A stretch of DNA of 6,525 nt from the NCBI GenBank assembly GCA_002362735.1, contig DEUU01000285.1:1-6525 (forward strand), written 5' to 3'. Made by a program: the position numbers and the translations under genes. The notes under the pieces were generated by a model that saw only the letters and a list, made by a program, of their open reading frames with translations, was not told the DNA's origin and did not search any database. Origin of the DNA: Dehalococcoidia bacterium UBA3254 (GTDB taxonomy: Bacteria > Chloroflexota > Dehalococcoidia > Dehalococcoidales > UBA3254). Every line of letters begins with the position of its first letter. Within the stretch, counting starts at the first letter, position 1. Positions 1-6,525 of the stretch are shown here, one piece after another.

Positions 1-224
1 CACAGAAAGGTTATACTAACGAGCCTAAGCGCTGCCTACCTTGTCGTCAATCAAGGAAAGCAGACAGGGGCAACGGCGGAGGGAGGTCAAATCTGCAAAA
101 GTACCCGGCAGTTTGCGCACAATGCGGCAAGGAAACCGAAGTACCTTTTGAACCAAGACAGGGTAGACCAGTTTATTGTAGTACCTGCTATAGCCAGATG
201 AGGCAAAATCAGACTTCTAGATAA
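1..224 (+). CDS. Double zinc-ribbon protein, CxxC-x17-CxxC type (5' end missing)
   Basis: The reading frame is open from the window edge (first full codon at base 3) to TAA at 222-224 and gives 73 visible residues. It starts inside a first zinc ribbon: a KGYTNEPKRC stretch followed by the knuckle C11-L-P-C14 and a basic RQSRK run. This resembles the end of the zf-trcl family of probable zinc ribbons, whose first CxxC would lie upstream of the window. A Gly/Arg linker follows (about residues 22-33), then a second complete ribbon with C38-A-Q-C41 and C59-S-T-C62. Exactly 17 residues lie between these two pairs, matching the CxxC-x17-CxxC domain, including the typical VPFEP and RPVYC surroundings. 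The family has no established biochemical role; four-Cys zinc binding is expected, and nucleic-acid binding is only a guess from the basic linker. The gene is followed by a hairpin, so it probably ends its own transcript. Confidence 0.85.
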   Translation, partial: QKGYTNEPKRCLPCRQSRKADRGNGGGRSNLQKYPAVCAQCGKETEVPFEPRQGRPVYCSTCYSQMRQNQTSR

Positions 225-245
225 AAACCGGATCCAAGTTGACAC

Positions 246-271
246 AGGCCAGGGATGAAAAGCCCTGGCCT
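246..271 (+). terminator. Terminator-like hairpin after the zinc-ribbon gene
   Basis: A perfect 9-bp inverted repeat (AGGCCAGGG at 246-254, CCCTGGCCT at 263-271) encloses an 8-base loop, 21 bases after the zinc-ribbon stop codon. The GC-rich stem and its position suit an intrinsic terminator. The following bases (AAGTTTGCC) hold only a short T run, so it would be a weak or factor-assisted terminator, or merely an RNA 3'-end stabiliser. Confidence 0.5.
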
Positions 272-374
272 AAGTTTGCCCTAACCCAAAAATATAACCG
301 TGTTCTGCTGACTTTACCCCTTTATCCACGCTTCCGGCAACAACTTTTTTTAAAATAAGGCCAGAGGTATGGAA

Positions 375-409
375 AGGGGAGTTTCGTGCGAAAAACTGAA
401 AATAATTAA
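375..409 (+). promoter_or_regulatory. Candidate leader mini-ORF with strong SD ahead of typA
   Basis: A purine-rich AGGGGAG (375-381) lies 4 bases before a GTG at 386. That GTG opens a 7-codon frame (MRKTENN) ending in TAA at 407-409, and the typA ATG begins at 411 after one intervening base. The typA ATG itself has no Shine-Dalgarno sequence. The arrangement fits translational coupling by termination and re-initiation. This is inference from geometry only; the competing explanation is a typA start at 369, which would place this stretch inside the coding region. Confidence 0.3.
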
Positions 410-410
410 T

Positions 411-2240
411 ATGAATTATAGAAGTGATTTAAGAAATATCGCCATTATTGCCCATGTTGACCATGGAAAAACCACCCTGGTTGATGGACTGCTGAAACAA
501 AGTAAAGTTTTCCGGGAAAATCAACAGACTGGTGAGTGTATCATGGACAGTAATGCTCTGGAGAGAGAGAGGGGCATTACTATCCTGGCTAAAAACACAG
601 CGGTCACCTATAAAGGGGTTAAAATCAATATCATCGATACGCCCGGGCATGCTGACTTTGGTGGTGAGGTGGAGAGGGTCATTAATATGGCGGATGGGTG
701 TTTGTTGCTTATCGATGCGGTTGATGGTCCGATGCCGCAGACCAAGGTTGTCTTAAAAAAAGCTTTAGAGAAAAAGATCAAACCCATTGTTATTATTAAC
801 AAAATAGACCGTGAGAATGCCCGTATCCCGGACGTTTTAAATCTGGTCCAGGACCTGTTCCTGGAACTGGCGATCAGCGAGGACCAGCTCGATTTTCCGG
901 TTATTTACGCGAGTGGACGGGAAGGCTGGGCTACTACCGATCCTGATGCGCGCGGTTCCGATCTGATCCCGCTTTTTGAAGCTATTTTAAAGGAAGTGCC
1001 TCCTCCGATTATTGAGGAAGGCCCCTTTCAGATGCTGGTCTCTAACCTGGACTATGATACTCATAAAGGTAAAATCTCCATCGGTCGGATCTGGCGGGGC
1101 AAGGTGTCTCCTCACGACCGCCTGTTAGTCTTGAACGCAGATGGGAGCCAGACTCCATTTGAGGTAGGACAGGTCTTTACCCATTTAGGTTTGAAGAGAG
1201 AGGAAGTGACAGAGGCTTCCGCGGGAGATATCATTGCCATTACGGGCATGGAAAAGGCCAGTATTGGTGATACCCTTGCCAGTCCTGAAAAGCCCGATGC
1301 TCTGCCCCGCATCGATATCACTGAACCCACGGTAAAAATGACCTTCGGCGTTAATACCTCCCCATTTTCCGGGCGTGAGGGTAAATATTCGACTACCCGG
1401 CAGCTGCGGGAAAGATTGTATCGGGAACTTGAAACTAACCTGAGCCTCAGGGTTCAGGATACGGATAGTCCGGACACTTTTTTGGTCTCCGGAAGAGGAG
1501 AATTGCATCTCTCCATCCTCATCGAAACGATGCGGAGGGAAGGATACGAATTCGAAGTCTCCAAGCCTGAAGCGATCATCAAAGAAATCGACGGCAAGAT
1601 GATGGAGCCTGTCGAAACTCTTACTCTTGACATAAGAGAGGAAAATATCGGTGTTATTACCGAATTGCTGAGTAACCGTCAAGCCCAGATGACTAATATG
1701 TACAATGACGGGAAAAGCAATGTGAGAATGGAGTACAGGATTCCTACTAAAGGATTGATTGGGTTCCGCAGTGCCTTTTTGACCGCCACGAAGGGTGAAG
1801 GTGTAATGAACAGTATGTTTATTGGCTACCAGCCGTGGGCGGGTGAAATTGAGTCTACCCGTGGAGGAAGTGTATTGGTAGCCGCGGAAACCGGCGAAGC
1901 GGTGACTTATGGTTTGAACGTGGCACAAGAGCGTGGGTTGACCTTTATAGATCCGGGAACCATGGTCTATGAAGGCATGATAATAGGGCAAACCAACCGC
2001 CCGCGAGATGTTTCAATTAATGTCTGTAAAGCCAAGAAATTGACTAATATTCGATCTTCCACTTCGGATGTAGCTATCAAATTGACTCCTCCAATTCGTA
2101 TGAGCCTGGAACAGTCAATCGATTTCATCAATAAAGATGAATTGGTTGAAGTCACACCTCAGAACATCCGCTTACGCAAGAAGATCCTTAAAGAGACGAT
2201 GCGACTTCGGGCTTACGCTGCTGAACACGATGAAGACTAG
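411..2240 (+). CDS. typA: Ribosome-associated translational GTPase TypA/BipA
   Basis: TypA/BipA is an EF-G-like GTPase that binds the ribosome and supports ribosome assembly and growth under stress such as cold. The 609-residue product has the full G domain: G1 AHVDHGKT (14-21), G2 with RERGITI (52-58), G3 DTPGH (76-80), G4 NKID (130-133) and G5 YASG (166-169). Then come a beta-barrel domain II (about 205-290), EF-G-like domains III and V (GRGELHLSI at 361-369) and the BipA-specific C-terminal domain with KKLTN (542-546) and the DELVEVTP signature. Length matches the family (about 605-615). I chose ATG 411 because family members begin a few residues before [15 protein letters not shown]. An in-frame ATG at 369 would add 14 residues unlike the family, with only a weak AAGG at 357-360 as SD. 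The start at 411 lacks an SD (see the mini-ORF at 386-409). No clear promoter is visible upstream. The stop overlaps that of the convergent lipoprotein gene. Confidence 0.96.
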   Translation: MNYRSDLRNIAIIAHVDHGKTTLVDGLLKQSKVFRENQQTGECIMDSNALERERGITILAKNTAVTYKGVKINIIDTPGHADFGGEVERVINMADGCLLLIDAVDGPMPQTKVVLKKALEKKIKPIVIINKIDRENARIPDVLNLVQDLFLELAISEDQLDFPVIYASGREGWATTDPDARGSDLIPLFEAILKEVPPPIIEEGPFQMLVSNLDYDTHKGKISIGRIWRGKVSPHDRLLVLNADGSQTPFEVGQVFTHLGLKREEVTEASAGDIIAITGMEKASIGDTLASPEKPDALPRIDITEPTVKMTFGVNTSPFSGREGKYSTTRQLRERLYRELETNLSLRVQDTDSPDTFLVSGRGELHLSILIETMRREGYEFEVSKPEAIIKEIDGKMMEPVETLTLDIREENIGVITELLSNRQAQMTNMYNDGKSNVRMEYRIPTKGLIGFRSAFLTATKGEGVMNSMFIGYQPWAGEIESTRGGSVLVAAETGEAVTYGLNVAQERGLTFIDPGTMVYEGMIIGQTNRPRDVSINVCKAKKLTNIRSSTSDVAIKLTPPIRMSLEQSIDFINKDELVEVTPQNIRLRKKILKETMRLRAYAAEHDED

Positions 2241-2632
2241 GGAATCACCGCCTGAACGTCTGAGGTAAATTCCCCACCTTCCCAGACCAGAGGAAAGGTC
2301 ATTTTCAATTCATGCTCTTCACCCTGTTTTAGAAAGACAGGCATCTCGTTTTGGCTGCTTTTGCTGCTTTGTGTAACGGTTGCTCTTACCAGAATGATAC
2401 CTTCGGCGCCATCATTCTTTACTTTGATATCCAGTGTGGCGTAGTAAGCGCTTTTAGTCCCGCTCGTGGTAGCTACCACGTTTGCGATCCGCGGTTGAGG
2501 TTTTACCATTGTCGGAGTTGTAGTGGCGGAATTGCCCGTTATGCCGGTGCTGCCGAAACAACCGGGAGTTATGAGCATCAGTGCGACTGCAATAACGAGG
2601 ATAGCAGCGCTAAAAATGTTTAAACGTTTCAT
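2237..2632 (-). CDS. Small secreted protein, putative lipoprotein with beta-sandwich domain
   Basis: This 131-residue product has a lipoprotein-like export signal: basic MKR, a hydrophobic core (about 6-21), and a Gly-Cys at 24-25. The lipobox is imperfect: positions -3 and -2 to the Cys are Thr and Pro, where Leu/Val/Ile and a small residue are usual. A Ser/Thr/Pro/Asn linker follows (about 26-48), then a domain rich in alternating beta-strand patterns (ATLDIKVKNDGAEG, then EHELKMTFPLVW), as in small Ig-like or FxLYD-type extracytoplasmic domains. I do not recognise a specific family and assign no function. The start at 2632 is chosen because a perfect AGGAGG lies 5 bases upstream; an in-frame TTG at 2647 would overlap that SD and is rejected. 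The gene converges on typA and their stop codons overlap. It has its own candidate promoter, separating it from the MBL gene 201 bases upstream. Confidence 0.85.
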   Translation of the reverse strand: MKRLNIFSAAILVIAVALMLITPGCFGSTGITGNSATTTPTMVKPQPRIANVVATTSGTKSAYYATLDIKVKNDGAEGIILVRATVTQSSKSSQNEMPVFLKQGEEHELKMTFPLVWEGGEFTSDVQAVIP

Positions 2633-2637
2633 CAAGT

Positions 2638-2643
2638 CCTCCT
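2638..2643 (-). promoter_or_regulatory. Shine-Dalgarno site of the lipoprotein gene
   Basis: Read on the minus strand this is a consensus AGGAGG, 5 bases before the ATG at 2632. It is the only full-consensus SD in the window and settles the start of the lipoprotein gene. Confidence 0.85.
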
Positions 2644-2647
2644 GCAA

Positions 2648-2674
2648 CCTTCAGTCCATGAGTTAACCTGAAGG
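2648..2674 (-). repeat. Inverted repeat in the lipoprotein 5' leader
   Basis: Perfect 7-bp arms (CCTTCAG at 2648-2654, CTGAAGG at 2668-2674) flank a 13-base loop. On the minus-strand transcript the hairpin ends 4 bases before the AGGAGG, inside the untranslated leader predicted from the promoter at 2691-2719. It could modulate ribosome access, protect the 5' end, or be an operator. No T run follows it, so it is not an intrinsic terminator. Confidence 0.4.
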
Positions 2675-2690
2675 ATTGCTTCTCGCCATC

Positions 2691-2719
2691 AGTATAACAA
2701 TATAGCGATGGAGGTGCAA
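2691..2719 (-). promoter_or_regulatory. Candidate sigma70-type promoter for the lipoprotein gene
   Basis: On the minus strand, TATACT (2691-2696; five of six matches to TATAAT) sits 17 bases after TTGCAC (2714-2719; three of six matches to TTGACA). Transcription would start near 2684-2685 and give a leader of about 52 bases containing the inverted repeat and the SD. The -10 is good and the -35 weak. Confidence 0.4.
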
Positions 2720-2833
2720 CGGCAGATAAGCGGTTCTCGATGCTGTTTTATGGCGTATTCAGTGGATTTGCTCAATGGCATAACCAGGAATGGATATTTT
2801 TGAATATAGTCACGAAAGGCAGAGTGATTATTC

Positions 2834-3865
2834 TCAGATAGTACTATAATATACGTGGTTATCTTTGATCGTCCTTCTGAGAGTGCCTTCCCAGCGCATA
2901 TGTTCCAGATGAGACATAATTTCAGTAACCGCCAATCTTTTTTTAATTGGCGGGAATTGTTCCCAGGTAGTCTCTGCCGCATTCCAATCGAATAACGAGG
3001 CGACTTCGTAAGAACTATGAAGCCCGTGATTGATCAGCCGCTGAATTTTTTCTTCGCGGTCATGATGGTGCTCCAGAATGGCTTTAATCCGACCTTTCAA
3101 GTCCGCGAACGGGTATTCATGGCCTGGATGAACACGGTTGACAGGTAAGTTTATGAGCTTATTGAGGGCATAAATATAATCTCCCATGGGATTATCTCCC
3201 GACAAAATATGATAACTGACGTTCGGGCTAATCGTAGGAAGAATATGATCACCGGAGAAAAGAAGCCCATTTTGAGGCTCAAATAAACAGATATGCCCTG
3301 ATGAGTGGCCTGGAGTCCAGATAACCTCAAGATCATAAATACCGGTATGAATAATTTCTCCGGAATATAAAATATGGTCCGGGAGAGTCACTGTCACAAA
3401 TTCCAGTGCCGGCATGAAGGCGTTCTCCAACTCATTTAATAATGAACTGGGAACGCCATGGCTCTCCATAAGGTTAGTCATTTTTTCCTGTGGTTCGGCG
3501 AAACGAATATAACGAGCCTCTATTAAATCTGATTCCCACCGGTTCATCAATACCTGGGTTTTTGGCGAGAGATGTTTTATTCTACCCGCCAGTCCAAAAT
3601 GATCGGGGTGACTGTGAGTAATGATAATAGTACTGATATCGGTTAGTGACAGATTTAAACACTTTAGCGCTGATTCCAATACTCTCTGAGTCTCCGGTGT
3701 ATACCAACCGGTGTCAATCAAGAACCATCCGCGGGTGCCTTCAATCAGGTAAACGTTGACATGCGGGAGTAAAGATTCTCTATCCTCACCCAAAGGCAAT
3801 TTTATCCAGAAGATGCCGGGCGCGATTTCTTGTACAGACTGATTCTTTCGATTTTCCATATTCAT
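2834..3865 (-). CDS. MBL-fold metallo-hydrolase with C-terminal winged-helix domain
   Basis: The 343-residue protein has the metallo-beta-lactamase fold and a complete di-metal site: the H84-S-H86-P-D88-H89 motif, H187 in TPGHSSGH, D206 in SGDH and H249 in HPGHE, plus the early strand-turn motif LIDTG (49-53). These residues predict an active hydrolase binding two metal ions, usually zinc. The last 75 or so residues (LINHGLHSSYEVASLFDW onward, ending in DNHVYYSTI) look like the winged-helix tail found in LACTB2-like MBL proteins. The substrate cannot be read from the sequence; thioester, ester, phosphodiester (nuclease) or glyoxalase-type activities are all known in the superfamily. No signal peptide is seen, so it is probably cytoplasmic. 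The start at 3865 has no SD, but a well-formed promoter would begin transcription at or next to the A of this ATG, suggesting leaderless translation. ATG 3859 is the alternative. The gene is divergent from ftsH. Confidence 0.93.
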   Translation of the reverse strand: MNMENRKNQSVQEIAPGIFWIKLPLGEDRESLLPHVNVYLIEGTRGWFLIDTGWYTPETQRVLESALKCLNLSLTDISTIIITHSHPDHFGLAGRIKHLSPKTQVLMNRWESDLIEARYIRFAEPQEKMTNLMESHGVPSSLLNELENAFMPALEFVTVTLPDHILYSGEIIHTGIYDLEVIWTPGHSSGHICLFEPQNGLLFSGDHILPTISPNVSYHILSGDNPMGDYIYALNKLINLPVNRVHPGHEYPFADLKGRIKAILEHHHDREEKIQRLINHGLHSSYEVASLFDWNAAETTWEQFPPIKKRLAVTEIMSHLEHMRWEGTLRRTIKDNHVYYSTI

Positions 3866-3870
3866 AATTT

Positions 3871-3899
3871 AGCATATTGGTTCAAAGGGCTAAAGTCAA
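3871..3899 (-). promoter_or_regulatory. Candidate promoter of the MBL hydrolase, leaderless transcript
   Basis: On the minus strand, TTGACT (3894-3899; five of six consensus matches) and TATGCT (3871-3876; four of six) are separated by exactly 17 bases. The usual start, 6-7 bases beyond the -10, falls on 3865-3864, which is the ATG itself. The missing SD agrees with a leaderless mRNA. The -35 box overlaps the palindrome at 3897-3910. Confidence 0.55.
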
Positions 3900-3910
3900 T
3901 ATGAATATTG
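3897..3910. repeat. Palindrome over the -35 region, possible operator
   Basis: CAATAT-GA-ATATTG is a perfect inverted repeat with 6-base arms and a 2-base centre. It overlaps three bases of the -35 box of the MBL promoter. A further ATATTG half-site at 3874-3879 overlaps the -10, with its start 31 bases from the start of the distal arm, about three helical turns. The position suits a repressor site, but the region is AT-rich and chance is a real alternative. Confidence 0.35.
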
Positions 3911-3966
3911 AATGTAAATTATATCTCAAGGCCCTCACGTTAGCTATGAAATTTTAATAAATTTAA

Positions 3967-3983
3967 TATAATGAATTGAAGGA
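3967..3983 (+). promoter_or_regulatory. Candidate -10 box and SD of ftsH
   Basis: A perfect TATAAT (3967-3972) follows an AT-rich stretch (3950-3966). No good -35 is found at 16-18 bases upstream (CTATGA at 17). Transcription would begin near 3979, right at the SD AAGGA (3979-3983), leaving a very short leader before the ATG codons at 3988 and 3991. The SD is reasonably certain; the promoter is tentative. Confidence 0.35.
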
Positions 3984-3990
3984 AGACATG

Positions 3991-5928
3991 ATGAAGATAG
4001 TCTTGTTTATCGCCGGTCTCATCATTTTCGCTATAGTTTCTTTAACTGCTTGTGCTCCGGTAATCCCTCCAAATGCAGTAGAAATTACATTGAGTGAAGC
4101 CATTACTCTATCAAAAAATAGCAATATTCAAAATCTTGTATTAGATCCGAATAATGGCATAATGACTTTAACCGCGGCAGTCAAGGGTAGTCCGATTCAA
4201 ATTAAGGACTCTAACGGCGATCCAGCGTCAATTACTGATGGTGCAATCCTGGCAGCGAATACAGATAGTCTAAATCTGGCTGATTTACAGCAGTTAGGTC
4301 TGGTACTTCCGGCACAATATTCTACGGTTTCCAGCTCTGGAAACAGCTTCGGGAATTCGTTTATTAGCTGGTTACCTCTGATCCTTCTTTTTGTGTTGCT
4401 GTTTTTCCTGTTTCGGTCAGGAGGAGGCGTCCGAAGTCAAGTGACTAATTTTAGTCGCAGCAAAGCTCGTTTAAATACGGGGAGTACTCCTACGGTCACT
4501 TTTACAGATGTTGCGGGTGAAGAGGAAGCGAAACAGGACCTTCATGAAGTTGTTGAATTTTTGAAAAATCGCAGTAAATTTCAAGCAGTAGGCGCTCGAA
4601 TACCCAAGGGCATCCTCCTGGTTGGTCCACCGGGTACAGGAAAAACGCTGCTTGCCAGGGCTGTGGCAGGTGAAGCCGGAGTGCCTTTCTTCTCCATCAG
4701 TGGTAGTGAATTCGTAGAAGTATTTGTCGGAGTGGGTGCTTCGCGAGTGCGTGATCTGTTCGAACAAGCCAAGCAGAACCGGCCTTGCATTATTTTCATC
4801 GATGAAATCGATGCAGTGGGACGCAGACGCGGCAGCGGCCTGGGTGGTAGCAGCCACGAGGAAAGAGAGCAGACTCTGAATCAGATTCTCACTGAAATGG
4901 ATGGTTTCACGCCAAACGCGGGAGTCATCGTTCTGGCAGCAACTAACCGTCCTGATGTACTGGATCCGGCTCTTTTACGTCCCGGACGGTTCGACCGCCG
5001 TGTTACTCTTGACCTTCCCGATGTAGGTGAGCGTCTGGCTATTATTAAGGTTCATATGGTAGGCAAACCTCTGGATAAATCGGTTGAATTAGAAACTGTT
5101 GCTAAAGAGACTCATGGTTTTAGTGGAGCAGATATCGCAAACCTGGCAAATGAGGCTGCCATTTTAACCGCCAGAAGAAACGAGACCTCCATCGGAATGG
5201 ATGAAATTGAAGAAGCTATTGATCGGATTGTAGCCGGACCGCAAAGAAGGAGTCGCAAGGTAAATCAGCAGGAGAAAAGGGTGGCGGCATACCATGAAGC
5301 CGGTCATGCTCTGGTAGCCCGCATGCTGCCTAATGCAGATCCGGTCCATAAAGTATCCATCATTGCCCGGGGTGGGGTAGGGGGATATACCAGGCTTCTT
5401 CCCGTTGAGGAGCGTTTCCTGATGACTCGATCACAGTTTAAAGATACCCTGGCGACCTTTCTCGGCGGGCACGCTGCTGAAGAGTTAATATTTCACGAAG
5501 TAACAACCGGGCCTCATAGCGATATTAAACAGGCTACTACACTGGCGCGTAAAATGATCACTGAGTATGGTATGAGCGAAAATCTTCCCTTGCGGACTTT
5601 CGGAGGAGGAGAAGAAGACGAAGCTTACTTTGGCGCTCAACGTCGGGATTACGGTGAAGAGGTGGCCAGACAGATCGATGAAGAAGTGAGAGGCTTGATA
5701 GATACCGCAGACGATACTGCCAGGAAAATATTACATGAGAACATTGCGCGGTTGGTACATCTGGCAGAAAAGCTTATCATTGCCGAAACACTCGAAGGTC
5801 CTGAGTTGGAGAAGGTTTTTAATGAACCTATTATACCTGAGGAAGAACAGGAACCGCAACCGCAAAAAATACAACCGACTAAAGCCATGGCTGCTAACCC
5901 TGAGAGATCTGCTCAGCCAACAAAATGA
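3991..5928 (+). CDS. ftsH: ATP-dependent zinc metalloprotease FtsH
   Basis: FtsH is the membrane-anchored AAA+ protease that extracts and degrades damaged membrane proteins and short-lived regulators. The 645-residue product shows a first membrane segment (3-20), an extracytoplasmic region (about 21-123), a second membrane segment (124-141), and the AAA+ module: Walker A GPPGTGKT (212-219), pore loop around F245-V-G, Walker B IIFIDE (267-272) and the second region of homology ending GRFDR (318-336). The protease domain follows, with zinc ligands H435 and H439 and catalytic E436 in HEAGH and third ligand D511. All key residues are intact. The tail after about residue 612 is rich in Pro, Glu and Gln and probably disordered. 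ATG 3991 is 7 bases from AAGGA; ATG 3988 and TTG 3976 are in-frame alternatives, and TTG 3976 would overlap the SD. Oddly, the first membrane segment ends in a perfect lipobox, L18-T-A-C21. A flavoprotein gene follows after 48 bases with no terminator. Confidence 0.97.
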   Translation: MKIVLFIAGLIIFAIVSLTACAPVIPPNAVEITLSEAITLSKNSNIQNLVLDPNNGIMTLTAAVKGSPIQIKDSNGDPASITDGAILAANTDSLNLADLQQLGLVLPAQYSTVSSSGNSFGNSFISWLPLILLFVLLFFLFRSGGGVRSQVTNFSRSKARLNTGSTPTVTFTDVAGEEEAKQDLHEVVEFLKNRSKFQAVGARIPKGILLVGPPGTGKTLLARAVAGEAGVPFFSISGSEFVEVFVGVGASRVRDLFEQAKQNRPCIIFIDEIDAVGRRRGSGLGGSSHEEREQTLNQILTEMDGFTPNAGVIVLAATNRPDVLDPALLRPGRFDRRVTLDLPDVGERLAIIKVHMVGKPLDKSVELETVAKETHGFSGADIANLANEAAILTARRNETSIGMDEIEEAIDRIVAGPQRRSRKVNQQEKRVAAYHEAGHALVARMLPNADPVHKVSIIARGGVGGYTRLLPVEERFLMTRSQFKDTLATFLGGHAAEELIFHEVTTGPHSDIKQATTLARKMITEYGMSENLPLRTFGGGEEDEAYFGAQRRDYGEEVARQIDEEVRGLIDTADDTARKILHENIARLVHLAEKLIIAETLEGPELEKVFNEPIIPEEEQEPQPQKIQPTKAMAANPERSAQPTK

Positions 5929-5976
5929 CAGAAAAGAGATTTTGAAATTCCATCCCAACTATGTTAGCTTTATCTA

Positions 5977-6525
5977 GTGCAGCATACAGAAAATAGAATC
6001 ATAGTCATTGGTGCTGGAGCTGGCGGCATGATGGCGGCCGGCAGAGCAGCTCAAAGTGGCGCTCAAGTTTTGCTCCTGGAAAAGATGAAGCAGCCCGGTA
6101 ACAAGATTTTGATCAGCGGAAAGACCCGCTGTAATCTCACCAATTCCCGCGACCTGGAAGATTTTATACTGGCATATGGTTCCAACGGCCGTTTCCTCTA
6201 CGGAGCTTTTAAGCGATTTTTTAAAGATGAATTATTAGCCTTTTTGCGGCACTATAGCGTGGAGACCAAACTGGAAAGGGGCGGCCGCATCTTTCCAGCT
6301 TCTGATGATGCTCAGGATGTCGTCCGGGCTTTTAAACTCTATTTAAAGGATCATGAGGTCCAGCTACAAACCGGGGTAAAGGTAAGAGAAATCATGAAGA
6401 AAGGTGGAGAGGTCACCGGGGTCCGGATAGCAGAGGAAGAATATCCGGCACAGGCGGTAATTCTGGCAACGGGAGGAGATTCCTGGCCGGCTACCGGGTC
6501 TTACGGGGAAGGGTACCTAATGGCG
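5977..6525 (+). CDS. HI0933/BaiN-family FAD-dependent oxidoreductase (3' end missing)
   Basis: The 183 visible residues are the N-terminal part of a flavoprotein of about 400 residues. A Rossmann FAD-binding motif GAGAGG (12-17) is followed by the acidic E35 that contacts ribose. The family hallmark near GNKILISGKTRCNLTN (41-56) comes next, with GGRIFPASDDAQDVV further on, and the second nucleotide-binding signature ATGGDSWPATGS near the window edge. Members are uncharacterised NAD(P)/FAD enzymes; one branch (BaiN) acts in bile-acid dehydroxylation, but that substrate cannot be assumed here. An in-frame stop at 5965-5967 leaves GTG 5977 as the only start that keeps the Rossmann motif whole. 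It has no SD. The gene lies 48 bases after ftsH on the same strand with no terminator between, so cotranscription is likely. A weak promoter-like pair, TTGAAA (5942-5947) and TAGCTT (5965-5970), could also drive it. Confidence 0.92.
   Translation, partial: MQHTENRIIVIGAGAGGMMAAGRAAQSGAQVLLLEKMKQPGNKILISGKTRCNLTNSRDLEDFILAYGSNGRFLYGAFKRFFKDELLAFLRHYSVETKLERGGRIFPASDDAQDVVRAFKLYLKDHEVQLQTGVKVREIMKKGGEVTGVRIAEEEYPAQAVILATGGDSWPATGSYGEGYLMA

Noticed and set aside
239..298. TTGACA at 239-244 and TATAAC at 293-298 as a typA promoter
   Set aside because: They are 48 bases apart and cannot form one promoter. TTGACA has GCCCTG at the -10 distance, inside the hairpin, and TATAAC has no -35 at 16-18 bases. 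TAAAAT at 351-356 also lacks a -35.
1185..1991. 268-codon open frame on the minus strand inside typA
   Set aside because: It lies fully antisense to a highly conserved GTPase gene, has no recognisable domain and no SD or promoter evidence. It is a shadow of the typA codon pattern.
2708..2806. Short plus-strand frame starting ATGGAGGTG
   Set aside because: About 31 codons, no SD before it, and its start region lies in the promoter of the lipoprotein gene on the other strand.
2720..2833. Terminator after the MBL hydrolase gene
   Set aside because: Only weak AT-rich pairings (for example around 2790-2805) are present, with no GC stem followed by a T run on the minus strand.
2689..2982. 97-codon minus-strand frame across the MBL 3' end and the intergenic gap
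   Set aside because: It overlaps the MBL gene in another frame, begins inside it and resembles no family. The composition (KKDW, ICRCTSIAILLY) looks like a frame-shifted reading.
4471..4857. 128-codon minus-strand frame inside ftsH
   Set aside because: It is antisense to the conserved AAA+ region and rich in low-complexity Ala/Ser/Thr at its start, as expected for a shadow frame.
5735..5977. 80-codon plus-strand frame running past the ftsH stop
   Set aside because: Most of it overlaps the end of ftsH in another frame, no SD or domain is seen, and its basic Arg/Lys run is the out-of-frame reading of the Glu/Pro/Gln tail.

Overview
The window is chromosomal DNA from a bacterium and reads as ordinary housekeeping gene content, with no phage, transposon, CRISPR or RNA-gene signal. 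I lean towards Chloroflexota, close to Dehalococcoidia. The reasons are the sequence character of TypA and FtsH, the double zinc-ribbon protein of the CxxC-x17-CxxC type, and the anaerobe-like flavoprotein. This is inferred from remembered family patterns. A Clostridia-type Firmicute is the main alternative.

Layout from left to right. Bases 1-224 hold the C-terminal end of a small zinc-ribbon protein, followed by a terminator-like hairpin at 246-271. Bases 411-2240 encode the ribosome-associated GTPase TypA/BipA on the plus strand; a tiny SD-led reading frame at 386-409 sits directly before its likely start. Converging on it from the minus strand is a small putative lipoprotein (2237-2632), and the two genes share a CTAG as both stop codons. 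Upstream of the lipoprotein, also on the minus strand, is an MBL-fold hydrolase with a C-terminal winged helix (2834-3865). A short divergent intergenic region (3866-3990) separates it from ftsH (3991-5928), which is followed after 48 bases by the first 183 codons of an HI0933/BaiN-family flavoprotein (5977 to the window edge).

TypA and FtsH are both general stress and translation or protein quality factors. Nothing ties the lipoprotein, the hydrolase or the flavoprotein to them beyond position. Only ftsH and the flavoprotein could plausibly be cotranscribed. No stretch above 300 bases lacks a gene.

The points most worth a second look are: a predicted leaderless transcript for the MBL hydrolase with an inverted repeat over its -35 box; a perfect lipobox (LTAC) at the end of the first membrane segment of FtsH; and the mini-ORF that may couple translation into typA. 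No new multi-gene system is visible here.
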